Shown here piece by piece: positions 1 to 5,403 of a DNA stretch of 6,189 nucleotides. This stretch comes from Rhodoferax sp. OV413. GTDB taxonomy: Bacteria; Pseudomonadota; Gammaproteobacteria; Burkholderiales; Burkholderiaceae_C. Both the position numbers and the translations under genes were made by a program. The stretch is from the NCBI GenBank assembly GCA_945861195.1, contig CAMATS010000145.1:1-6189 (forward strand), written 5' to 3'. Each line of letters starts with the position of its first letter. Positions within the stretch are counted from its first letter, which is position 1. The notes beneath the pieces are model-generated. The model was not told where the DNA came from. It was given only the letters and a program-made list of their open reading frames with translations, and ran no database searches.

Positions 1-386
1 CCGCCACCCAGCAGGGCCACGGTTTTGCCCAGCAGGGCCTGCGCCTCGGCCGATGCCCCCGCTTTGACCACCAAGCCCGCGCCCTCGTTGCCCACAGGCA
101 TCGAGAGCTCGAGCCGGGCAGCCATGCCAGGCATCAGTTTTTCAGGCACCGTGGCGCGAATCACCGGGCGCTGCGAGCTGCCCGAGGCGCTCAGGGTCGA
201 CAGGTCTGCGGCGCCAAATAGCAAGCCCAGGTCCGAGGGGTTCAGTGGCGCGGCCTGCATCTGTACCAGCACGTCCTGCGGGCCGGGCTCGGGCATGGGG
301 ACTTCATCGAGCGACAAAATTAATTCGGCATTGCGCTTGATCAGCGAGCGCAGTTGCAGCATGGTGGTGGCGTTGTGGTCGTTCAT
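1..386 (-). CDS. MDR-superfamily oxidoreductase (quinone-oxidoreductase/zinc-binding dehydrogenase-like), partial
   Basis: This is the N-terminal part (128 complete codons) of a medium-chain dehydrogenase/reductase; the rest lies beyond the left edge. The visible piece is the GroES-like catalytic-domain half. It has the PMPEPGPQDVLVQMQAAPLNPSDLG stretch in two overlapping parts: the segment around residues 30-44, then AAPLNPSDLGLLFG at 45-58. GNEGAG follows at 99-104. In this superfamily NPSD replaces the zinc-binding Cys of classical alcohol dehydrogenases, which suggests a zinc-independent, NAD(P)H-dependent quinone or enone reductase; that is inference. The ALLGGG at the cut edge fits the run-up to the nucleotide-binding domain. 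The ATG at 386 is preferred because AAGGAAA lies just upstream; an in-frame Met at residue 9 is the alternative. The gene lies 82 bp downstream of pncC on the same strand and may be co-transcribed. The substrate cannot be told. Confidence 0.8.
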   Translation of the reverse strand, partial: MNDHNATTMLQLRSLIKRNAELILSLDEVPMPEPGPQDVLVQMQAAPLNPSDLGLLFGAADLSTLSASGSSQRPVIRATVPEKLMPGMAARLELSMPVGNEGAGLVVKAGASAEAQALLGKTVALLGG

Positions 387-389
387 GAA

Positions 390-396
390 TTTCCTT
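390..396 (-). promoter_or_regulatory. Ribosome binding site of the MDR oxidoreductase
   Basis: On the minus strand AAGGAAA ends 3 bases before the ATG at 386, and its AAGGA core ends 5 bases before it. It is a good Shine-Dalgarno match and supports the start at 386 over the internal Met at residue 9. Confidence 0.6.
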
Positions 397-468
397 GGGC
401 GGTACGGGGCAACATCGTAGCTGGACTGCAGGCCAACTCGGCTCGGGCCGGGCGCACCATGGCTTGGC

Positions 469-978
469 TCAAGCTTGGTTGAGCAGGGCAAGCAGGCGGT
501 TGAGTGCGTGGCGCACAGTGGCCTGCCGTACGGCAGCGCGGTCGCCCTCAAAATGACATTTTTCTGCCACGACCTGCCCGGGCAAAGCAAAGCCGAACCA
601 GACCGTGCCCACCGGCTTTGCCGGGCTGCCGCCGGTGGGGCCAGCCACGCCTGTGACGGCCACGGCCACCTGGGCGCGGGAATGCGCCAGCGCCCCCTCG
701 GCCATGGCTTGCGCCACTGGGCCGCAGACCGCGCCAGCCCGGTGCAGTACCCGTTCGGGCACGCCAAGCAACTCGGTCTTGGCATCATTCGAATAGGTGA
801 CAAAGCCCCGCTCAAACCAGGCGCTCGAGCCAGCCAGGTCGGTGCAGGCGGCGGCGATCATGCCGCCGGTGCAGCTCTCGGCGGTGACCAGCTTGAACCC
901 TTTCTTGAGCAAAGCCTCGGCCAACAGAGCGCACAAAGCCTCGGTTACTGGCGCTGCATCTGTGGGGTTTGCTGTCAT
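469..978 (-). CDS. pncC: Nicotinamide-nucleotide amidohydrolase PncC (CinA C-terminal domain protein)
   Basis: This 169-aa, stand-alone CinA C-terminal (CinA_C) domain protein deamidates nicotinamide mononucleotide to nicotinic acid mononucleotide. It belongs to the pyridine-nucleotide recycling pathway and is expected in the cytoplasm. Family hallmarks are all present: AESCTGG at 33-39, GSSAWFERGFVTYSNDAK at 50-67, TGVAGPTGG at 109-117, KPVGTVWFG at 121-129 and GDRAAVR at 145-151. These closely follow the E. coli PncC pattern. There is no N-terminal molybdopterin-binding-like (COG1058) domain, so it is the short PncC type rather than full-length CinA. Its ATG overlaps the pgpA stop codon as ATGA, which suggests translational coupling. 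Length is normal for the family. Confidence 0.95.
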   Translation of the reverse strand: MTANPTDAAPVTEALCALLAEALLKKGFKLVTAESCTGGMIAAACTDLAGSSAWFERGFVTYSNDAKTELLGVPERVLHRAGAVCGPVAQAMAEGALAHSRAQVAVAVTGVAGPTGGSPAKPVGTVWFGFALPGQVVAEKCHFEGDRAAVRQATVRHALNRLLALLNQA

Positions 979-1562
979 TGCCAGAACCTCCAGGCAGCAA
1001 CCACCAACAGGGTGCAGCCGGCCGCCACCAGATCATCAAGCATGATGCCCAGGCCGGCCTTGCGCCAGGCCTGCGGATCGCGCACCGCGTCCAGCCGGTG
1101 GCACAGTGCATCGGCCCAGCCCACCGGCCCGGGCTTGGCGGCGTCGAAGTACCTGAACAGGGCAAACGCAAGGGCTTGCTCAAGCAGGCCGGCTGGCGTT
1201 ACCAGCCACAGCACCAACCAAAAAGCGACGACCTCATCGACCACGATCGCGCTGGGATCGAGCACCCCCATATCCCGGGCGGTGATGGTGCTGGCCCAGC
1301 TGCCAAGCACCAGTGTGGTGGCGATCAGCAGCGCCCAGTAGGCGTCATTCATCCAGGGCTGCAGGGCCACAAAGGCCACCCAAGCCCACAGGGTGCCGGC
1401 AGTGCCTGGCGCCACCGGGCTGAGGCCTGAACCAAAGCCCAAGGCCAAAAAATGTGCCGGATGGGCCAGCAGAAAGCCGGCCGTCGCGCGGCGCGGCAGG
1501 CGCTGTGGCACACCAGCCAGGTGCGCAGCAAAATCGGTGATCTCGGGTGCTGGCTCAGACAT
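975..1562 (-). CDS. pgpA: Phosphatidylglycerophosphatase A
   Basis: This 195-aa integral inner-membrane phosphatase removes the phosphate from phosphatidylglycerol phosphate to make phosphatidylglycerol. Family motifs in order are GFGSGLSPVAPGT at 42-54, DPSAIVVDE at 102-110, FRYFDAAKPGP at 136-146 and GLGIMLDD at 170-177. Acidic residues in these motifs (D102, D109, E110, D176, D177) match the conserved positions in the E. coli enzyme. Hydrophobic segments lie near 55-70, 76-94, 111-135 and 178-192. The frame stays open upstream to 1661, but the ATG at 1562 is chosen because it lies 7 bp after the upstream gene's stop and the protein begins at a family-like position. No strong Shine-Dalgarno sequence is visible, so coupling to the upstream gene is plausible. 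Its last 4 bases overlap the pncC start. Confidence 0.95.
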   Translation of the reverse strand: MSEPAPEITDFAAHLAGVPQRLPRRATAGFLLAHPAHFLALGFGSGLSPVAPGTAGTLWAWVAFVALQPWMNDAYWALLIATTLVLGSWASTITARDMGVLDPSAIVVDEVVAFWLVLWLVTPAGLLEQALAFALFRYFDAAKPGPVGWADALCHRLDAVRDPQAWRKAGLGIMLDDLVAAGCTLLVVAAWRFWQ

Positions 1563-1569
1563 GGCTAAA

Positions 1570-2631
1570 TTATGGCGAACCGGCAGCCACCGCCCAGCGC
1601 AGTTTGGTCGAGCTGCAGCGGGGGTTGGCACGCCGCTCCTGAGCCGATGGCCGGATCGCATCGGGCGCCACGCGGGCGTAGAAGCCGCTGCGCTCGCCGA
1701 CCTGGAAGGCCTTTTTCACGCGGCGATCTTCACCCGAGTGAAAGCTCAGAATCGCCACCCGTCCTCCGGGCTTCAGGCAGCCCGGCAGTTGCGCCAAAAA
1801 TCGATCCAGCACACCAAACTCGTCATTCACCGCAATGCGCAAGGCCTGGAAAGTGCGCTGCAAAGACTTGGTGGTTTCAAGCTTTCGCTCGGCCTCGGGC
1901 ATGCGCTTGGGCAACTCGGCTTGCAGGGTCTGGCGCACCAGGTCAGCCAGCTCAGTGGTTGATTGAAGGTACTGCCCCTGCAGTGCCGCGGCCAAAGGCA
2001 GGGCAAAGGGCTCGTCGGCGTTGTCCGTCAAGAGTTCGCGCAGGCCTTGGCGCGTGACCGACTGCAGCAACCCGGACGCCGACTGACCGCAGCTGGGGTC
2101 CAAACGCAGGTCCAGTGGCCCGTCTGTTTTGAAGCTAAAGCCGCGCGCCGGGTTGTCAATTTGCATCGACGATACCCCCAGGTCTGCCAACACCAGATCA
2201 AAGCCTCCACCAGCCTCGGGCAGCAGTGCCGAGACTTGGTCGAAATTGATCCGGTGCAGCACCAGCACCGAGGCACCAAAACCCAGGCCACGCAAGCGGG
2301 TTTCGGTGCGGGCAAATTCGGCCGGGTCGATGTCCACGCCAAACAGTCGCCCGCCCGGGGCCAGGCGCGCCAATAGGGCCCGGGCATGGCCGCCGTAGCC
2401 CAGCGTCGCATCCAGGCCCACCTCGCCCGGTTGGGGCGACAGTATGGCCAAAATCTCATCCACGCAAATCGGCCGGTGCATGCCAGCCGGGGTTTGCCCG
2501 CGCGCCATCACCCGGTCAATAGCCCCGGCGTGGCCGAGCGGGTCAAGCTCCTTGTATTTCTCGGCAAAGCTGCGCGGGTGCGTGCCGGCGTAGCGCACGC
2601 GGCGCTGGTGGGGAGCTGCTTCATCCGTCAT
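1570..2631 (-). CDS. rsmH: RsmH (MraW) family 16S rRNA (cytosine-N4)-methyltransferase, divergent paralog
   Basis: This 353-aa SAM-dependent methyltransferase belongs to the RsmH/MraW family, whose classical member makes N4-methylcytidine at C1402 of 16S rRNA. Visible landmarks are HRPICVDEIL at 52-61, SAM-binding LDATLGYGGHARALL at 73-87, acidic VDIDP at 99-103, LADLGVSSMQIDNPARGFSF at 148-167, GPLDLRLDP at 171-179, FQALRIAVNDEF at 261-272, LSFHSGEDRRVKKAF at 295-309 and NPRCSSTKLRWA at 337-348. The fold is clearly RsmH, but key motifs are altered: GYGGH instead of GRGGH, VSSMQID instead of VSSPQLD, and FHSGEDR instead of FHSLEDR. An N-terminal extension (RYAGTHPRSFAEKYKEL, 13-29) is not in classical RsmH. 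I recall similar extended paralogs in other phyla. No ftsL, mraZ or pbp gene is adjacent, so this is not the dcw-cluster copy. The frame is open back to 2805; the ATG at 2631 is chosen by the family N-terminus. The target base is inferred. Confidence 0.88.
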   Translation of the reverse strand: MTDEAAPHQRRVRYAGTHPRSFAEKYKELDPLGHAGAIDRVMARGQTPAGMHRPICVDEILAILSPQPGEVGLDATLGYGGHARALLARLAPGGRLFGVDIDPAEFARTETRLRGLGFGASVLVLHRINFDQVSALLPEAGGGFDLVLADLGVSSMQIDNPARGFSFKTDGPLDLRLDPSCGQSASGLLQSVTRQGLRELLTDNADEPFALPLAAALQGQYLQSTTELADLVRQTLQAELPKRMPEAERKLETTKSLQRTFQALRIAVNDEFGVLDRFLAQLPGCLKPGGRVAILSFHSGEDRRVKKAFQVGERSGFYARVAPDAIRPSAQERRANPRCSSTKLRWAVAAGSP

Positions 2632-2743
2632 AGGAGGATTGTCCTGTATGCCACCCCCAAAGGCGCCTGATCGTCTTATCGGGTACGGCAAGACGCCGCT
2701 GTTGGCAGCGAGGGCCGAGGCTACAGACGCAAAAAACGGCAGT
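2632..2743 (-). other. 112 bp leader between thiL and the RsmH-like gene
   Basis: This is the largest gap in the minus-strand gene run. It holds a perfect 6 bp inverted repeat, CGTCTT at 2672-2677 and AAGACG at 2690-2695, with a 12-base loop. A T6 run on the minus strand (2731-2736) follows the thiL stop but has no stem before it. Directly in front of the downstream ATG the mRNA reads CCTCCT, the complement of a Shine-Dalgarno sequence, and the only SD-like AGGA is about 10 bases upstream. No convincing promoter or known riboswitch was recognised. Confidence 0.35.
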
Positions 2744-3745
2744 TCAGGGTCCAAAGTGGTCGAACGACACATGGTTGTTGGCCAGTGGCTGCCCCTGGCC
2801 ATCAATCAGGCGCAGACCGGGCTGGGCGTCGACCTGGCCAATGCGGGTGACTGCCGTGCCGCTGGCCTGGCCCGCCGCCGCCACCTCGCCACGTTTGGAC
2901 AGTGGCGCAGCAAACAGCAACTCGTAGTCATCGCCCCCGGCAAGCGCCCAGCGGCGCCAATCGTCTTGGCTCGGCGACGGGTCAAGCGGGCTCGCAGCGC
3001 CGGCATAAAAAGCCCGGGCCGCAACCAGGCCGGCAGCCGTATCGGCCGCCACCGTGGCACCAACGCCAGACTGTTTGAGGATGTGACCCAGGTCGCCGAG
3101 CAGGCCGTCACTGACATCAATGGCCGCGCTGGCGATGCCGCGCAGGGCCTGGCCCAGGGCCACCCGGGGGCTGGGGCGCTCCAGGCGAAGGCGCGCGGCC
3201 GCCAACACGGCAGCGGGCACGCCAAGGCGGCCGCGAAGTACATCCAGCGCCAAGGCCGCGTCTCCGAAAGTACCGCTGACATACAGATCGTCCCCCGCAC
3301 GCGCGCCCGAGCGCAGCAGCGCTTGCGAGCGTCCATCCTGCAACGGCACCTCGCCAAAAACCGTGATGCAAATGTTGAGCGGCCCCCGCGTGGTGTCGCC
3401 GCCAACGAGTTCGCAGCCATGTTCGTCGGCCAGCGCCAGCAGGCCACGGGAGAAGGCGCCAAGCCAGACCTCATCCACGCTGGGCAGCGCCAAGGCCAGT
3501 GTGAAAGCCAGCGGCGCAGCGCCACAGGCGGCCAGGTCACTCAGGTTAACCGCGAGCGCCTTGTGCCCCAGGGCGCTGGGCTCAACATCACTAAAAAAAT
3601 GCCGGCCCTCGACCAGCATGTCGCTGGAGATCGCCAACTGCATACCGGGGCGCGGCTGCAGCAGCGCGCAGTCGTCACCAACGCCGAGCACAGCCCGCCG
3701 CACCGGGCGTTGAAAATAACGTGCAATCAGGTCGAATTCGCCCAA
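2744..3745 (-). CDS. thiL: Thiamine-monophosphate kinase
   Basis: ThiL phosphorylates thiamine monophosphate with ATP to give thiamine diphosphate, the last step of cofactor synthesis, in the cytoplasm. The 333-aa product is of normal length and carries the PurM/AIR-synthetase-like fold motifs: GVGDDCALL at 21-29, SDMLVEGRHF at 41-50, KALAVNLSDLAACGA at 62-76, GGDTTRG at 115-121, AIDVSDGLLGDLGH at 208-221, GGDDYELLF at 270-278 and the C-terminal FDHF at 328-331. Aspartates D24/D25, D42, D70, D117 and D212 lie in the family's metal and nucleotide-binding motifs. The start is a TTG at 3745, chosen because it yields the family-typical MGEF N-terminus and lies only 2 bp after the apaG stop. That tight junction suggests translational coupling with apaG. 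No thiamine diphosphate riboswitch is visible upstream. Confidence 0.96.
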   Translation of the reverse strand: MGEFDLIARYFQRPVRRAVLGVGDDCALLQPRPGMQLAISSDMLVEGRHFFSDVEPSALGHKALAVNLSDLAACGAAPLAFTLALALPSVDEVWLGAFSRGLLALADEHGCELVGGDTTRGPLNICITVFGEVPLQDGRSQALLRSGARAGDDLYVSGTFGDAALALDVLRGRLGVPAAVLAAARLRLERPSPRVALGQALRGIASAAIDVSDGLLGDLGHILKQSGVGATVAADTAAGLVAARAFYAGAASPLDPSPSQDDWRRWALAGGDDYELLFAAPLSKRGEVAAAGQASGTAVTRIGQVDAQPGLRLIDGQGQPLANNHVSFDHFGP

Positions 3746-3747
3746 AC

Positions 3748-4140
3748 TCAGTGCAGGGTTCGCCCGCTGCCTCCGGCACTCAGGGCGTCAAGCACGAACA
3801 TGGGGATGTCGGTGTCAAACTTTTCTCCGTCTTCGGCAACACAGAAAAAGCTGCCGTGCATGGTGCCGGTGGGCGTGCGCAGCCGGGAGCCGCTGGTGTA
3901 TTCAAACACCTCGCCGGGTTTGAGCAGCGGTTGCTGCCCCACCACGCCCAAACCCCTCACCCGCTCGGTGTGGCCGTTGGCGTCGTTCACGTTCCAGGTG
4001 CGCGACACCAGTTGCGCCGGCACCTCGCCAACATTGGCGATGCTGACCGTGTAGGCAAACATATACATCCCCTGCTCGGGCATGGATTGCTCGGGCAAAA
4101 ACCGGGAGGTGACTTCAACCTTGAATTGGTACTTGGACAT
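3748..4140 (-). CDS. apaG: ApaG domain protein (Co2+/Mg2+ efflux protein ApaG family)
   Basis: This 130-aa protein is a full-length single ApaG domain (fibronectin type III-like beta fold) of the stand-alone bacterial type. Typical motifs are FAYTVSIANVGEVPAQLVSR at 28-47, RTWNVNDANG at 47-56, the signature GVVGQQPLLKPGE at 65-77 followed by FEYTSG at 79-84, and GTMHGSF at 92-98. The biochemical role is not settled. The name comes from the E. coli locus linked to diadenosine tetraphosphatase, and mutants of homologues have been tied to cobalt/magnesium phenotypes. It is the first gene of the minus-strand run and is divergent from rpe across 62 bp. The ATG at 4140 gives the usual MSKYQF start; only a weak AGGT lies upstream. 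Its stop lies 2 bp before the TTG of thiL. Confidence 0.95.
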   Translation of the reverse strand: MSKYQFKVEVTSRFLPEQSMPEQGMYMFAYTVSIANVGEVPAQLVSRTWNVNDANGHTERVRGLGVVGQQPLLKPGEVFEYTSGSRLRTPTGTMHGSFFCVAEDGEKFDTDIPMFVLDALSAGGSGRTLH

Positions 4141-4202
4141 GGCCCAATGCTACCTGCGAAAATAACCGCTCCATCCAAACCGTCATTGATGACCCTGCTG
4201 CC
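4141..4202. promoter_or_regulatory. Divergent apaG/rpe intergenic region
   Basis: This 62 bp spacer must carry the 5' signals of apaG, and of rpe unless rpe's promoter lies inside apaG. On the minus strand a modest sigma70-like pair is present: ATGACG (4181-4186) and TATTTT (4159-4164) with a 16 bp gap, placing a start about 12 bases before the apaG ATG. The inverted repeat GTCAT-TG-ATGAC (4182-4193) overlaps that -35 element and is a possible operator. No good promoter or Shine-Dalgarno sequence is seen for rpe. Confidence 0.35.
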
Positions 4203-4880
4203 ATGACCTACCGCATTGCGCCCTCGATTCTTTCCGCCGACTTTGCCCGCCTCGGGCAGGAGGTTCGCGATGTGATCGCTGCGGGCAGCGACTGGATTCA
4301 TTTTGATGTGATGGACAACCACTACGTGCCCAACCTCACTTTTGGGCCCATGATTTGCAGCGCCCTCAAACCCCATGCCAAGACTGCCCAAGGCCTGGCA
4401 GTGCCGATTGACGTGCACCTGATGGTGCAGCCAGTCGACGCATTGGCCGCCGCCTTTGCTGAGGCTGGCGCAGACCTGATCAGCTTTCACCCCGACGCCA
4501 GCGGCCATGTGCATCGCAGCGTTCAAGCCATCAAGGCTCGGGGCTGCCAGGCGGGTCTGGTGTTTAACCCGGCGCAGTCGCTCGAGGTGCTCGACTGGGT
4601 GATCGAGGACATTGATCTGGTGCTGATCATGAGCGTCAACCCCGGTTTTGGCGGACAGAGCTTCATTGATTCGGCCCTGCGCAAGATCGAAGACGCACGC
4701 CGGCGCATCACGGCCAGCGGCAAAGACATTCGCCTGGAGGTCGATGGCGGCATCAAGGTTGACAACATCCGCCGGGTAGCCGACGCCGGCGCCGACACGT
4801 TTGTGGCGGGCAGCGCGATTTTTCGGGCGTCAGATTACAAAGGCGTCATTGACGCCATGCGACAAGCGCTTGGCGCATGA
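4203..4880 (+). CDS. rpe: Ribulose-phosphate 3-epimerase
   Basis: Rpe interconverts D-ribulose 5-phosphate and D-xylulose 5-phosphate in the pentose phosphate pathway (and the Calvin cycle in autotrophs). The 225-aa TIM barrel is complete. IAPSILSADF is at 5-14, WIHFDVMDNHYVPN at 31-44, DVHLMV at 70-75, FHPDAS at 95-100, MSVNPGFGGQ at 143-152, EVDGGI at 179-184 and VAGSAIF at 201-207. By comparison with characterised enzymes, H33, D35, H72 and D181 are the metal ligands, and D35 and D181 the catalytic acid/base pair; all are present. The ATG at 4203 gives the standard N-terminus, although no clear Shine-Dalgarno sequence precedes it. The gene is divergent from apaG and convergent with gspC, whose stop codon abuts its own. 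The gph and trpE genes that often follow rpe in Burkholderiales are absent here. Confidence 0.97.
   Translation: MTYRIAPSILSADFARLGQEVRDVIAAGSDWIHFDVMDNHYVPNLTFGPMICSALKPHAKTAQGLAVPIDVHLMVQPVDALAAAFAEAGADLISFHPDASGHVHRSVQAIKARGCQAGLVFNPAQSLEVLDWVIEDIDLVLIMSVNPGFGGQSFIDSALRKIEDARRRITASGKDIRLEVDGGIKVDNIRRVADAGADTFVAGSAIFRASDYKGVIDAMRQALGA
4834..4856 (-). terminator. Candidate gspC terminator inside the 3' end of rpe
   Basis: On the minus strand, 24 bp beyond the gspC stop, GGCGTC-AAT-GACGCC (4842-4856) forms a perfect 6 bp GC-rich stem with a 3-base loop. TTTGTAAT follows at 4834-4841. The U-tract is imperfect, and the hairpin is also explained by rpe coding sequence (Gly-Val-Ile-Asp-Ala), so this is only a candidate. 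Confidence 0.3.
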
Positions 4881-5342
4881 TCAGGGCACAGCCGGCTTGG
4901 GCAACTCCAGGGTCACGGTAGCCGGGCCATCCAGCCTTGGCGCCAAGGTGGCGCCCGACCTTGAAACCGTCTGCAGCAACAGTGCCTCGCCCACCTCGCC
5001 GCCAACTTTGATTGGCCGCGCTGGCTTGCCGTCTATGGCGATCAAGGCCAAGCCTTGGTCTTGCTTTGATGCCACCACCCCGCTGAGCTTGAAGCGCCCG
5101 GCGTTCGCATCCGGCAATACTGAAGCCGATGCCGCAACAGGGCTCTTGCCACCCCCTAAAACCCTTGCGATCGCGCTGGGGTCTGGTGCCGGCAAGCTTG
5201 GCACGGGCAACGGAAACCGGCCCTGTACGGACGCCAACGCGCTGAGTTGGAGCAGCCAGAAAACCGCGCTGCCCGCAGCCAACGCGGCGGTCAAGAACCC
5301 GGCCAGTCGAGGCCACCATCGGTCATCTAGAGTGCGGCGCAT
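4881..5342 (-). CDS. gspC: Type II secretion system protein GspC (short form, HR domain only)
   Basis: This 153-aa bitopic inner-membrane protein resembles the N-terminal portion of GspC, which links the inner-membrane platform of the type II secretion machine to the outer-membrane secretin GspD. It has a short basic N-terminus, one membrane segment at about residues 13-36, and a Pro/Ala-rich linker at about 41-82. A homology-region (HR) domain follows, with FKLSGVVA at 84-91, LALIAIDGKPARPIKVGGEV at 98-117 and LLLQTVSRSG at 121-130. It ends soon after the HR domain and lacks the C-terminal PDZ or coiled-coil of the roughly 270-300 aa enterobacterial and Vibrio forms. The ATG at 5342 has no Shine-Dalgarno sequence; a CATAAT box lies 6 bp upstream. 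The neighbouring divergent gspG supports the call. PilP- or GspN-like proteins are less likely alternatives. Confidence 0.78.
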   Translation of the reverse strand: MRRTLDDRWWPRLAGFLTAALAAGSAVFWLLQLSALASVQGRFPLPVPSLPAPDPSAIARVLGGGKSPVAASASVLPDANAGRFKLSGVVASKQDQGLALIAIDGKPARPIKVGGEVGEALLLQTVSRSGATLAPRLDGPATVTLELPKPAVP

Positions 5343-5403
5343 GCTCAGATTATGAACCAGCCGGGTATCATCGCCAGCAGTTTGTAGGCCAAGGAGATGC
5401 ATC
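5343..5403. promoter_or_regulatory. Divergent gspC/gspG intergenic region
   Basis: These 61 bp separate the two divergent secretion genes. The minus strand has CATAAT (5349-5354), a good -10 match just 6 bp before the gspC ATG, but its -35 partner at 17 bp spacing (CTGGCG) is poor. The plus strand carries TATCAT (5366-5371) without a recognisable -35 element. The gspG ribosome binding site lies at the right end. Confidence 0.35.
5391..5396 (+). promoter_or_regulatory. Ribosome binding site of gspG
   Basis: AAGGAG, 7 bases before the ATG at 5404, is the best Shine-Dalgarno match near gspG. It selects this start over the in-frame ATGs at 5440 and 5452, which have none. Confidence 0.7.

Noticed and set aside
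383..415. 10-codon upstream frame (MLPRTAQGNS) ending as ATGA on the MDR gene start; a similar MTLLP frame at 4189-4206 before rpe
   Set aside because: Neither has a Shine-Dalgarno sequence. Any frame in the right register ends there because the gene starts with ATGA, so chance explains both.
467..484. Hairpin GCTCAA-GCTTGG-TTGAGC at the pncC stop codon as a terminator
   Set aside because: The 6 bp stem is AT-containing, no U-tract follows on the minus strand, and it overlaps coding sequence. It is too weak to call.
475..1341. Plus-strand open frame of 288 codons
   Set aside because: It is antisense to pncC and pgpA, both of which show clear family motifs; the plus-strand translation shows none.
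2731..2736. T6 run on the minus strand just after thiL as an intrinsic terminator
   Set aside because: I found no stable stem immediately before it.
2632..2805. Longer RsmH-like protein starting at 2805, overlapping thiL
   Set aside because: The frame is open, but the extra 58 residues look unlike the family N-terminus and would overlap thiL by 62 bp. The start at 2631 fits better.
2639..4054. Long plus-strand open frame (about 470 codons) with AGGAGG at 2632-2637 in front of TTG 2639 and ATG 2648
   Set aside because: It is antisense to all of thiL and most of apaG. The translation is low-complexity Arg/Ala/Gln-rich with no recognisable motif, as expected for a GC-rich shadow frame. The AGGAGG is simply the complement of the CCTCCT in front of the RsmH-like start.
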